Shown here piece after piece: positions 1 to 11,451 of a DNA stretch of 64,000 nt. The translations under genes and the position numbers were made by a program. Source of the stretch: Pardosa pseudoannulata (Eukaryota > Arthropoda > Arachnida > Araneae > Lycosidae); contig CM063509.1 of assembly GCA_032207245.1 (NCBI GenBank), positions 62,962,893-63,026,892 on the forward strand, in the 5' to 3' direction. The notes below the pieces were generated by a model. It was not told where the DNA came from. It worked only from the letters and a program-made list of their open reading frames with translations, and did no database searches. Positions within the stretch are counted from its first letter, which is position 1. Every line of letters begins with the position of its first letter.

Positions 1-267
1 TATCTATATAACCTATATAAGTTTTCTTTCATGCTGTATTATTCTGCCGTTGTACCCTATGGATGATAATAGCTAATATAATTCGATTTTTTTTTCATCT
101 GTAAGTCTTGAAACTTCATTTTTACACATTGCATAAATGAGATTGAATTAAAATGAATTTTAAACGATTTGTGATTTTTGGAGTGATGGCTCTTCGAAAC
201 AAAGTGTTTCTAAAATATATTTTATAACACTAGCTTGGTATTTGGATTACAAAATGTCATTTTAAAT
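1..267. other. AT-rich non-coding sequence
   Basis: I see no gene, RNA or clear repeat here. The sequence is very AT-rich and leads into the 94-bp tandem array, whose first recognisable copy starts near 268. Confidence 0.6.
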
Positions 268-1425
268 TTTGAATTGGAATATATATCATTCTATGCATAT
301 TTTATAAATTAGCAGAGTTCATTTTAAAACAATCTCATATTTTTCGAAAGTGTCATCAAGAGGGAAATAACAAATATATTATTCTATGCATGTCTTACAA
401 ATTGGCAGAATTCTTTTTAAAACTATCCCATATTTTTCGAAAGTGTCGACAAGAGTAAAATAACAAATATATTATTCTATGCATGTCTTACAAATTGGCA
501 GAATTATTTTTAAAACAATCCCATATTTTTTTAAACTGTCGACAAAATGTGAAATAATAAATATATCATTCTATGCATATCTTACAAATTGGAGGAATTC
601 TTTTTAAAACTATTCCATATTTTTCGAAACCTTCGACATAATGTGAAATAATAAATATATCATTCTATGCATATCTTATAAATTGGCAAAATTCTTTCTA
701 AAGCAATCCCCTTATTTTTCGAAGTTGTCAACAAAATGTAAAATAATAAATATATCATTCTATATATATCTTACAAATTAGACTAAAGAATTCTTTTTAA
801 AACAATCCCACATTTCAAAAAAGTGTCGACAAAATGTGAAATAACAAATATATAATTCTTTGTATATCTTACAAATTGGAAGAATTCTTTTTTAAGCAAT
901 CCCATATTTTTGGAACCTGTTGAAAAAATGGGAAATAATAAGTATATCATTCTATGCGTATCTTACAAATTAGCAGAATTATTTTTAAAACAATCCCATA
1001 TTTTTCGAAACTGTCGACAAAATGTGAAATAATAAATATATCATTCTATGCATATCTTACAAGTTGGCAGAATTGATTTTAAAGCTATTCCATATTTTTC
1101 TAAACTATCGACAAATTGTGAAATAATAAATATATCATTCTATGTATATCTTTCAAATTGGCAGAATTCTTTTTAAAGCAATCCCATATTTTAAAAAACT
1201 GTCGGCAAAATGTGAAAATAATAAATATATCATTGTATGCATATCTTATAAATTGGCAGAAATAGTTTTAAAACAATCCCATATTTTTCAAAACTGTCTA
1301 CAAAATTTGAAATAATAAATATATCATTCTATGCATTTCTTACAAATTTGGAGGAATTCTTTTTAAAACTATCCCATATTTTTCGAAACTGTTGACAAAA
1401 TAGGAAATAATAAGTGTATAATATG
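268..1425. repeat. AT-rich satellite, ~94-bp period, ~13 copies
   Basis: The landmark CTATGCAT (or a close variant) recurs at 291, 384, 477, 571, 665, 760, 858, 952, 1046, 1140, 1235 and 1329, so the spacing is 93-98 bp. Each unit carries a run of TAATAAATATATCATT, then CTTACAAATTGGCAGAATT, then CCCATATTTTTCGAAA, then GTCGACAAAATGTGAAAT. Copies differ by scattered substitutions and small indels, so this is an old or moderately homogenised array. No stable reading frame passes through it. It is unrelated to the 143-bp satellite further right. The left edge grades into AT-rich DNA and the right edge ends near 1425. Confidence 0.93.
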
Positions 1426-1609
1426 ATTTTTTATTAATTATTTCAAGGGATACATTTATCATATGGAGAATTTATAGAATAGTCCCTATAATTTTTATTT
1501 CTGAATCAAAATTACATTAATCCCTTGCCTGTTTTGCACGTACACAGTACGGGCGCAGTTACTGTGCTTTTAATGATTTGCCCGTAAGCCGTACGGGTAA
1601 TTTGATTTA
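1426..1609. other. Spacer with small palindromes
   Basis: Short non-coding spacer between the 94-bp satellite and the Tc1-like element. It holds a 6-bp-stem hairpin, CCCGTA / TACGGG (1581-1597), and a second small dyad, ACAGTA / TACTGT, just upstream. A TA dinucleotide at 1608-1609 is the left target-site copy of the neighbouring transposon. Confidence 0.5.
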
Positions 1610-2279
1610 CACTGTTGTGCAAACTTAAGCAACAGGTGGAGTTTTTTGCCATAACTCCACGAGAAATCATCTGAGAGACATGAAATTCAGAAATGAGGGA
1701 GTGTATTATGTACGTAAAGGGTGACGAAAGCATCGGCGCTGGAAAAGGAATACAATGCATGTGGTATGGAATCAAACAAAAACAAGCTTTATTGGACGCA
1801 TGGTATCATGACCCATGATTATCTATCCAAGCTGAAGGAAAACAAGAAGATTCTTCTTACTATGGGTCATACCCTCCCCTAACTGCAATGGTTGCTTCGC
1901 ACCGTCTCCGCATACTCAGAAACAGCTTATCCAACATTTCTTCAGGTAGGAATGCTCATTCCGCAAGCAGCATCTGTTTGAGTTGTTGGATGTTCTCCGG
2001 AAGATGCAAGCGTGCTGCAATGCTTCTCCCCAAAGCATCCCATACATGTCCGATGGGATTCAAACCAGGGGTGTAAGCTGGCCATCCCATTCGAGTGATA
2101 GCTTCACTTTCCAGTAGCTCCTCAAGAGCAAGCATTATAGTCCTTTTTCAGCGCCGATGCTATCGTCATCCTTTACGTACATAATACTCTCCATTTCTGA
2201 ATTTCATGTCTCTCAGATGGTTTCTCGTGGAGTTATGGCAAAAGCACCACCTGTTGCTTAAGTGTTTTGCACACCAGTG
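1610..2279 (-). mobile_element. Internally deleted Tc1/mariner-like element
   Basis: The element starts with CACTGTTGTGCAAA at 1610 and ends with the complementary TTTTGCACACCAGTG at 2279, with TA on both sides (1608-1609 and 2280-2281). This is the target duplication expected of the Tc1/mariner superfamily. The inverted repeats are long, about 130 bp: roughly 1610-1742 pairs with 2149-2279 with few mismatches. Between them lies only the C-terminal part of a transposase on the minus strand. Both termini are preserved, so this is a non-mobile or formerly cross-mobilised deletion derivative. At 670 bp it is about half the size of a typical autonomous Tc1 element. Confidence 0.9.
1860..2133 (-). 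pseudogene. Tc1-like (DD34E) transposase, C-terminal remnant
   Basis: Read on the minus strand, this gives ALEELLESEAITRMGWPAY, then TPGLNPIGHVWDALGR, then IAARLHLPENIQQLKQMLLAE, an in-frame stop, and MRRRCEATIAVRGG. This matches the end of Tc1-family transposases, where the motif is normally SPDLNPIEHVWD and the E is the third catalytic acidic residue. Here that E is G (codon at 2049-2051) and the D of SPD is also G (2064-2066). A TGA at 1956-1958 sits where the family usually has W. The N-terminal DNA-binding domain and the first two catalytic aspartates are absent. The frame ends at TAG 1860-1862. It cannot encode an active transposase. Confidence 0.88.
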
Positions 2280-2281
2280 TA

Positions 2282-4119
2282 CTTGTCGTTTTCAACGTCG
2301 TTCTTTTTTATTGCATCTTTTATATTTTATTGTCAAATTAGTCGTATAGATGTCCCCAAGATGTTAGTTTACGAAGCATATTCTCTTTGGTTTAAAAGCG
2401 CGAGCTTTATGATAGGTTTGGCATTACTCCGCGAGTTTTTATATTTGAGTTTTTAGCTTGGCCTCCGTTTGAGTTTCTGGGAGACTGACCAAGAAAGATA
2501 TTTATTGGTAATTCCACCTACAGACAAAAGAGAAAGACCTACAAACCAGTTTTAAGTATGCCAAAAATTTCAAGTCTCTGAAGAAAAATGACAGAGGCAA
2601 AAGTATTAGAAAAGATACTAGGTATTTTTGTCCGAACTATGACATTGGACTATACCTCTTGTCTTTTTTTAAAGATTTATTGCGCTAAATATGGTGTTTA
2701 AAAAACAATTTAAGTAAATACACTTATAGTATTCTAAAATAGTGTAGTTATTGTAATTGAAAATATTTTTATTTTTTATATACACAACTGTAAATATACC
2801 TTTCCTATCTGAAGAAATTGAAAGGGAAAAATCAACTTCCATGGAAAACATTATTGTATTTCCCGTAAAAAATTGCTATAATTAGAAATATTAAATAATA
2901 ATTAGAAATATACTTCTAATTATTATTTAATATTAAAAGTATATTTATAAAATAATTAGAAAAATAATTAGAAAATAAAAAAATAATTAGAAATATTACT
3001 TTTAATAACATTTTCCAGCTTACAAATGTAAAATGAACAAAAATATGCAATAAAAAATGCAACAAAAAAAATGTAGAAAATGTTTTACATCGAATTCGTG
3101 AAAAAAATTAAACTTCTAAGGGATTAATAATGATTTTATTAAACTTCAGGTGTACAATCCACCTAAAAAGGCTGTAAAATTGATCGCAACTTCTGTTGCA
3201 ACGCAGATATAATCAAACTTTCAACAAAATTTATTAAATAATATTAGAGTTAAAAAAATTAACAATTTAACCATTTTCTTTTTAAAACCTGGGTGATGTT
3301 TAAGCCATCTAAGATTCTAATAACTTTTTATATGATTCTACCTTACTTAATATTTTAGTCAGAATTTTTTACATAATTTTAAAGAAATTTAATTTTTTAA
3401 TTAAAATTTATTATTTTTCAACCGTTTGATAGAAAATTTCTTTTTTTAAGGAATAAATTCGAGTATTCTGGAATAATTGTAAATGTAAATAATTAGTATT
3501 ATGATTTAAAAGTTTGGGATGAAAATTTTATTTAAATTTTGAAAGAAAAATATTTTTCTTATGAATATTTATATTAGTGTCTTTCAATACAAATCAACTT
3601 TTAAAAGCAGTACACTTTTTCATTTGGCTATGTAGTATGTAAAAGAATTATGCATTACATAACATATGTCGAATTATTTATTTACACTACCGCCTAAATT
3701 AATCCAAAATATCATATTGAATATGCATTACGAAACCGTACCGTAAACTAAACTTTAAAAGTGTAAAGAAGCAGAAACCAACACCTGTATGCTAAATTAA
3801 CTTAAAGTCATAAATCAATTTATCCGAGATTTAATTCTCTATACATGTTATTTGATAGCAAATAATTTTTAATAAAAGTCTTTAACTTTATTCCAAATAT
3901 GAATGCTCCAATTTACGTGAGCCACTTCCCCTAAATAGAGTATATTCCTTTAACTGCTGGAATATACCTTATAGTTATATAATTTAATTAATCTTTTAGT
4001 CATATAAATTGATAATTCTTATCATTTTTCATGCACTATGGAATTCAGAAATTCCAATCAGAGAACGGTATTCTATTTAGTTAATAAATATTACAGAAAG
4101 CTTGAAAGTGATTCAGAGG
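2282..4119. other. AT-rich non-coding stretch
   Basis: No gene is recognisable. Short open frames here have no family features and sit in strongly AT-rich sequence with frequent stops in all frames. The only notable structure is the hairpin at 2887-2934, listed separately. Confidence 0.6.
2887..2934. repeat. Perfect inverted repeat, 21-bp arms
   Basis: The left arm at 2887-2907 starts AATATTAAATAATAATT. The right arm at 2914-2934 is its exact reverse complement, separated by a 6-nt loop. It is almost pure A/T. Similar ATTAGAAA strings repeat just downstream (2945-2995), so it may have arisen by snap-back or local duplication in low-complexity DNA. Confidence 0.85.
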
Positions 4120-4201
4120 TATTAACACTAGATTTACGGATGTTGATAATATACCTATTTTTACGAAAGTAAGCCAATTTGAGTCATACAAGAAATTTGA
4201 A
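4120..4201 (+). repeat. 82-bp direct duplication, copy 1
   Basis: This segment starts TATTAACACTAGATTTACGG and continues through TACCTATTTTTACGAAAGTA to GAGTCATACAAGAAATTTGA. It matches 4794-4875 with only a handful of differences. The surrounding sequences do not align, so only this block was copied. It has no obvious coding content. Confidence 0.85.
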
Positions 4202-4793
4202 GCATTTTGCAAAGAAAATAGTTCTAAATTAATTTAAATAAAAAATTTATTATCAAAAAATTCATGGAAAACATTTTTTACTTATAACATGAGGCAGGAT
4301 GCATTAAATGAGGCCTTATAAGGCAGGTAAAAAATGGTTTGTGTTTTGGCTGAGAATTATCTGGTACACGCTCAATAATTTTTTTACCTTTATACTCCTC
4401 CAAACTCTCCCGATACTGTAATTACAGTTTAGAATCACCTTGAATTTATTTAGTCAAACCCTGTAGCTATGTATAAAAAACATACACGCAAACGAAAAAT
4501 GTGTTAATTGTCAGATATGTAATTTAAACGTTAGATATTTATTAGACCGTTAAATAGACTCCTAAACTTTTATGAAAAGAATTTGTTTTTTTAATACCGA
4601 TGATAAAATTTTCATTGCAAAAACATAAATAATATATGATTAAATTTAAATTTATCTTATATATACCTAATCTATTATTTTAGCGAAATATAAAAGAAAA
4701 GTTTTTACTTAATATCTAAATTCAGCGATGAAACGTATGAAAATAATGCAGACGATAATTAAATAATTTAAAATAAGATATGTTTAAAGGAGA
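4202..4793. other. AT-rich spacer between two duplicate blocks
   Basis: About 590 bp of AT-rich sequence lies between the two 82-bp copies. I see no gene, inverted terminus or tandem repeat. If the flanking copies were terminal direct repeats of an element, this would be its body, but nothing inside supports that. Confidence 0.5.
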
Positions 4794-4875
4794 TATTAAC
4801 ACTAGATTTACGGATGTTGATCATATACCTATTTTTACGGAAGTAAGCCAATTTGAGTCATACAAGAAAATTGAA
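4794..4875 (+). repeat. 82-bp direct duplication, copy 2
   Basis: Second copy of the block at 4120-4201, 674 bp downstream in the same orientation. Differences include GATAAT/GATCAT and ACGAAAG/ACGGAAG. Similarity stops after the AAGAAAATTGAAG string. Confidence 0.85.
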
Positions 4876-5994
4876 GTTTAGCATGAATTTCTCTCATTGG
4901 AATGGAAGTTTTCTCGACTTCTTCTCTCTATTTACATCTTAGCTCTTCAGATGTATTCTAAGTAAATTCACACTGGAGTTTTCCACCTATTTGTCCACTT
5001 GAAAAAATTACTGTCAGTTTACCACAGACCTTCACATAATTGTAAAACACAGTTTCTTTTCGCAGGTGCCAGATATCTCAAAACGTTTCACGCAATTTGA
5101 CAAATTTTAAAGATATGGTATTTATTATGATATGAGATATTGCCTAATTTTTGCATTAAATCTTTCCAGGAAAGATTTTAAGGACCAGGGAAAAGTCACT
5201 ATTTGGATGACACTCACATGCCTTTTCATTTGGTATCTTCTTCAGGCCTGTAACACACGTTACAATATGCCTCTCTAGGTAAACCTTAACCCTCCGAGTG
5301 GAAAACACCGAGGAAAAAATGTCCCCAAAAAATACGCTAAAGATTTATTGTGTCAGTGGCCAAAGCGTTCTATGAATTTTTACTTCACCCTTTATCGACT
5401 AGAATGGAATGCGGGAAACCCACCCTCGTTACTGTCCCTTTACGTCCGGTTAAATATAGATATATAAATAGATATTATAGATCATTAATTTTTAATACAC
5501 ATAAAGTTCGCCAAGTCTCGAAGATCATTTCATAAGAAATAATGGATTCTAAAAGTACAAATAAAAATATTCTTTAAGAGAATTATTTATATTTTTTTAC
5601 GAAAGTCATCCAAGATATTTAAGTGGTCCAATTAGAGATACATCTGTTACCGCAAACGAAATACTTCGACATATAGATTTACAAAGCCATGAAAAGCTAT
5701 TAGAGTCCTTGTGCCTCGGGGAGTAGGGGTGCATCCCTCAATAAATGTCAGTCAAAAAGGGGTGCAGTTCCTAAACAATCGACCTGACCCTCCTATCTTA
5801 AAACTCCATTGGGGAAAAAACTGACAGAAATGTACATTACATCCATTTTCGGAACGTTTTTGGAGTTCGAAAATTGTACGTGAAACCGCTTTGAAGACAT
5901 CATCGGTTTGGCGGAATTGTAAGTTCGAACCGCTTAGAGGGACAAAGGTATACCTCCGCAGACTGGTTCAAATACACGCTACGGTGAACCGGAA
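4876..5994. other. Non-coding unique sequence
   Basis: No gene is supported. The segment around 5680-5990 is less AT-rich than its surroundings and may be old repeat sequence. The one frame longer than 60 codons (5350-5535) shows no family motif. It gives way abruptly at about 5995 to the first 1.37-kb repeat unit. Confidence 0.5.
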
Positions 5995-7357
5995 GAAATT
6001 AACTAAATCGAGAGGTGGCAAGCGTACAAGAATACAAGACGATCGCCTTAGTCTGTTCGTTAGTGGCCATGAAATGAAAAAAAAAAGCAAAAATGGCAAG
6101 ACTGGCGTAAAGACTGACATACAGAGAAATAAATATACTTCTATAAGATTGCTATAAGAGTTAAGTTCATGGTACTCTTTACATTTCGGCAGACACACAC
6201 AGGTTCGACCTATATATTTCGATAAACTGTTCTATCACTGGGTTATGTTTTCGTCTTGACATAATGGTTGCAAAAGTTACTAGCACTATATTAAACGTAG
6301 GCACTAATTAACACTATTGTACATGTAAATACAGAAACCTGTACTAAAGAAACTATCCACAACTAGCATAAAAAACTCTACCGGCGTGACGGAGTGACTC
6401 ACATACATACTCAGATCTACACGCTGGCCTAGGTAGAAATAATTCAATTTTGATTCTTTTCCAGTCATCTGCGCAGGTCGCAACGCCTGTGTAGTTTGGC
6501 CAGCAGCAGCCGGCTTACAAGCTCTGGTACAGGTGACCTGTACATGCAAACTTCACCTTTATACCGGGACGTGAGTGCCGGGCCTTACATGAGACATATA
6601 CTCAAATTTGTTTTATGTTGCAACTCAGTTTACAAACACTTTCCTATATATATCTTACTAAAAATGTCTAAGTCCCATTTGTTGCCCCATTTGTTTCCCC
6701 TTTTCTCACCTGAAGGAAAACAATACGACATAATCAACATATCGCATCTGATATACTCCTAAACTCCATCTATCGACAAGAAGGTCCTAATAGGCACAGG
6801 AGTATTATGCTTTCATTATGTTCGTGAATGTTATTCAAATTATTTGCTCTCGACGCGAGGGGATAGCGAATAAAGCGATTGGATAAATAGAATTATACAT
6901 TTAAACTACTTCAGCGTATCAGAGAAAGCTTCAATTTCTATCTGCTTTCGCAAATGTGTATCTGAAAGTTGAAATCAACATTCGTAGTATTACAGATGCA
7001 TGTTTAATCAATGAATCATTTCCAGAATACTTATGTAACATGTTGTACTTTTTAATGGTAGTCTATAAAGCCGTAACACGGATTTTTGAAAAGATTATAG
7101 AACCGTTCCAAGAGACATGCATGCACACTGTTATGCTTCTACATCTTTGGTGAAAAGTATAACAAAATTCTTTAATGTTTAACTATTTTTGAGATATTTG
7201 GGAATGTAAATAACTTTTAATTATATTATAAAATTACTAAATAACGAATTATTATTAAAGCACCACGAACTGGACAGAAAGCTTTGAAATGTTCGAATCC
7301 AGATCCAAATGTGTTATCACACGACAATATGGAGTACTAATTTATGATAATCCTTCT
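5995..7357 (+). repeat. 1.37-kb repeat, unit 1
   Basis: First unit, beginning immediately after unrelated sequence. Its 5' third (AGTGGCCATGAAATG block) is closest to unit 4, three units downstream. It carries the ACAGGTGACCTGTACATG dyad near 6530 that recurs in units 2, 4 and 5; in unit 3 it reads AAAATGACCTGTACATG. Confidence 0.9.
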
Positions 7358-8738
7358 GAAATTAACTCAATCGAGAGATGGCAAGCGCACCACAAAACGA
7401 AATGATCGCCGTAGTTTGTCCATTAGTGACCATGGAAATAAAAAAAATTGAAAATGGAAAGACTGCTGTAAAGATTGTCTTATAAAGAGAAATATTTATA
7501 CTCCTACAAGATTACTATAAGAGTTCAGTTCATGGTACTCTTTAATTTTCGACAGACACAGACAAGATTCAACCTATATATTTCGATAAACAGTTCTATC
7601 ATTGGGTTCTGTTTTAGTCTTGACATGATGGTTGCAAAAGTTACTAACTATATTACACGTAGGCACTAGTTAACACTATTGTGCATGTAAATACAGAAAC
7701 CTGTACTAAAAAAACTAGTCACAACTAGACTAAAAACTGTACCAGCTAAAAACTGTACGGTGACGGAATGACTCAAACACATACTCAGGTCTACAAGCCG
7801 GCCGAGGCAGAAATAATTCAATTTCGATTCTTCTCTGGTCATATTCTTAGGTCCTTAACGACAGTGCAGTTTAGCCTGCAGATTCATTCACACACGCTCT
7901 GGTACAGGTGACCTGTACATGCAAACTTCACCGGTATACCGGGACGTGAGTGCCGGGCCTTACATGACAAAGATACTCAAATTTGTTTTATGTTGCAACT
8001 TAGTTTACAAACACTTTTGTATCTTACTTATAATGTCCTATAGATCTCTAAGTCCCATTTGTTGTAATACTGGTTTCCCTTTTTCTAACCTGAAGGAAAA
8101 CGATACGACATAAGCAATATATCGCCTCTGATATACTCCCCAAACTCCATCTAACTCTATCGACAAGAAGGCTCTAATAGGCACAGGAGTATTATGCTTT
8201 CATTATGTTCGTGAATGTTATTCAAATTATTTGCGCTCGACGCGAGGGGATAGCGAATAAAGGGGTTGGATAAATGGCATTATGCATTTAAACTACTTCA
8301 GCGAATCAGAGAAAGCTTCAGTTTCAATCTGCTTTCGCAAATATATATCTCAAAGTGGAAATCAACATCCGTAATTTTACATATGCATATTTAATCAATG
8401 AATCATTTCCAGAATGCTTACGTAACACGTTATGATTTCTTATGGTAATGTATAAAGCTGTATCATGGATGTTTGAAAACTTTATAGAATTATTCTGAGA
8501 GACACGCATGTATATTGTTATGTCTACATCTTTGGTGAAAAGTATAACAAAATGCTTTAATTTTTAATTATTTTTGAGATACTCGGAATGTAAATAAATT
8601 TTAATTACATTATAAAATTACCAAATAACGAATTACTACTATAGCATGAAGTGGCCACAAAGCTTTGAAATATTTGAATCCAGATCCAAATGTGTTATCA
8701 CACGACAATATGCAGTACGAATTTATGTTTATCCATGA
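7358..8738 (+). repeat. 1.37-kb repeat, unit 2
   Basis: This unit has a local duplication of CTAAAAACTGTAC near 7730-7760, shared with unit 5. Its last ~400 bp are nearly identical to the end of unit 4, including the same minus-strand open frame (8324-8509 versus 11028-11219). Confidence 0.9.
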
Positions 8739-10110
8739 GAAATTAACTTAATCGAGAGATGGCAAGAGCACCATAAAACGAGACGATCGCCTTAGTTTGT
8801 CCATTAGTGACGAGGGATTGAAAAAAAAAGTGAAAACGGAAAGACAGCTGTAAATACTGTCTTACAAAGAGAAATATTTAAACTTCTACAAGATTACTAT
8901 AAGAGTATTCAGTTCATGGTACTTTTTACTTTTCACCAGCCACAGACAAGGTTCGAGTTATATATTTCGATAAACGCTTTTATCACTGGGTTCTGTTATC
9001 GTCTTTACATGATGGTTGCAAAAGTTACTAGCACCATATTGCACGTAGGCACTACTTAACACTATTGTACATGTAAATTCAGAGACCTGTACTCAAGAAA
9101 TTAGCCACAACTAGCCTAAAAACTGTACCGGCATGACGGAGTGACTGACACAGACACTCAGGTCTACACTCTAGCCTAGGTAGAAATAAATGAATTTCGA
9201 TTCTACTCCGGTCATCTGCGCAGGTCGCAACGCCTGTGCAGTTTGGCCTGCAGCGGCAGACGCACACACACACACTGTTAAAAATGACCTGTACATGTAA
9301 ACTTCACCGGTATACAGGAGGTGAGTGTCGGGCCTTACATGAGACAGAGACTCTAAATTTGTTTTATATTGTAACTTAATTTAAAAACACTGTTATATCA
9401 ATACTTAATATCTAATAAACTCTGATAAATGTCTAAGTTCCATTTGTCGTAATACTGATTTCTCCTTTTCTAACCTGAAGGAAAACGATACGAAAAAATC
9501 AACATATCGCCTCTGATATACTCCCCAAACTCCACCTCACTCTATCGACAAGAAGTGTCTAATAGGCACAGTAGTATTATGCTTTCATTATGTTCGTGAA
9601 TGTTATTCAAATTATTTACCCTCCTCGTGAGGGGATAGCGAATAAAGGGGTTGTATAAATAGAATTATGCATTTAAACTACTTCGGAGAATCAGAGAAAC
9701 CTTCAATTTCTATCTGCTTTCGAAAATGTGTATCTGAAAGTGGAAATCAACAGATGCATGTTTAATCAATGAATCATTTAAAGAATACTTACGTAACACG
9801 TTGTAATTTGTAATGGTAATCTATAAAGCTGTAACGCGGATGTTAGAAAAGTTTATAGAGTTGTGCCGAGAGACATGCACACTGTTATGTTTGAACAGCT
9901 TTGGTGAAAAGTATAAAAAATTGCTTCAGTTTTTAATTATTTTTGAAATAATCGGAAAGTAAATAATTTTTAATTATATTATAAATTTACTAAATAAAGA
10001 AATATTATTATAGTACCACGAAGTGACCACAAAGCTTTGAAATATTCGAATCTAGATCCAAATGTGTTATCACATGAAAATATGTAGTACTAATTTATGA
10101 TTATCTATAA
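8739..10110 (+). repeat. 1.37-kb repeat, unit 3
   Basis: Its first ~200 bp are close to the start of unit 5. In the middle a short CACACACACACAC stretch (about 9252-9264) has expanded. A deletion near 9748 removes part of the block found in the other units. Confidence 0.9.
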
Positions 10111-11451
10111 GATATTAACTAAATCAGACGATCGCCTTAGTCTGTTCGTTAGTGGCCATGAAATGAAAAAAAGCGAAAATGGCAAGACTGGTGTAAAGAT
10201 TAGCAAAGAGAAATAAATAAACTCCTACAAGATTACTGTAAGAGTTAATTTTATGGTGCTCTTTACTTTTCGGCAGATATAGACAAGGTTCGACCTATAT
10301 ATTTCTATAAACTGTTCTATCATTGGGTTCCGTTTTCGGGTTGACATGATGATTGCAAACGTTACTAGCACTATATTACACGTAAGCGCTAGTTAACACT
10401 ATTGTGCATGTAAATACCTAGACCTGTGCTAAAGAAGCTAGACACAACTAGCATAAAAACTCTACCGGCGAGACGGAGTGACTCACACACATACTCAGGT
10501 GTACACGCTGCCCTAGGTAGAAATAATTCAATTTTGATTATTCTCCGGTCATCTGCGCAGGTCGCAACGCCTATGTAGTTTTGCCTGCAGCAGCCGACAT
10601 ACAAGCTCTGGTACAGATGACCTGTACATGCAGACTTCACCGGTATACCAGGACGTGACTACCGGGCCTTACATGAGACAGATACTCAAATTTGTTTTAT
10701 GTTGCAACTCAGTTTACAAACACATTTGTATATTACTTATTAATATCTTACTAAAAATCTCTAAGTCCCATTTGTTGCCCCATTTGTTTCCCCTTTTCTA
10801 ACATGAAGGAAAACGATACGACATAATCAACATATCGTCTCTATACTCACCAAACTCCATCTAACTCTATCGACAAGAAGAGGCAAATAGGCACAGGAGT
10901 ATTATGCTTTCATTATGTTCGTGAATGTTATTCAAATTATTTGCGCTCGACGCGAGGGGATAGCAAATAAAGGGGTTGGATAAATAGAATTATGCATTTA
11001 AACTACTTCAGAGTATCAGAGAAAGCTTCAATTTCTATCTGCTTTCGCAAATGTGTATCTGAAAGTGAAAATCAACATTCGCAATTTTGGAGATACATGT
11101 TTAATCAATGAATCATTTCCAGAATGCTTACGTAACACGTTGTGATTTCTTATGGTAATGTATAAAGCTGTATCATGGATGTTTGAAAACTTTATAGAAT
11201 TATTCTGAGAGACAAGCATGTATATTGTTATGTCTACATCTTTGGTGAAAAGTATAACAAAATGCTTTAATTTTTAATTCTTTTTGAGATACTCGGAATG
11301 TAAATAAATTTTAATTACATTATAAAATTACTAAATAACGAATTACTACTATAGCACCACGACGTGGCCACAAATCTTTGAAATATTTGAATCCAGATCA
11401 AAATGCGTTATCACACGAAAATATGCAGTACGAATTTATGTTTATCCATGA
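10111..11451 (+). repeat. 1.37-kb repeat, unit 4
   Basis: Shortest unit. A deletion near 10120 removes the GAGAGATGGCAAG block present in units 2, 3 and 5. Its 5' part resembles unit 1 and its 3' part resembles unit 2. Confidence 0.9.

Noticed and set aside
1512..1775. 87-codon minus-strand frame
   Set aside because: It runs across the Tc1 terminal inverted repeat and flanking spacer; no family similarity.
5350..5535. 61-codon plus-strand frame
   Set aside because: No domain, no signal peptide and no neighbouring exon structure; expected by chance.
5923..5931. GTTCGAACC, a B-box-like string that might mark another SINE or tRNA
   Set aside because: No A box at a suitable distance and no alignment to the two SINEs found at 13.0-14.1 kb.
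8324..8509. Minus-strand frame shared by units 2 and 4 (also 11028-11219)
   Set aside because: Its similarity matches the overall near-identity of these unit ends; the other units have stops or shifts there.
10389..10640. Minus-strand frames in the middle of the 1.37-kb units (also 6304-6549 and 9079-9273)
   Set aside because: Equivalent positions in the five units are frame-shifted relative to each other and two units lack the frame, so there is no sign of a conserved protein.
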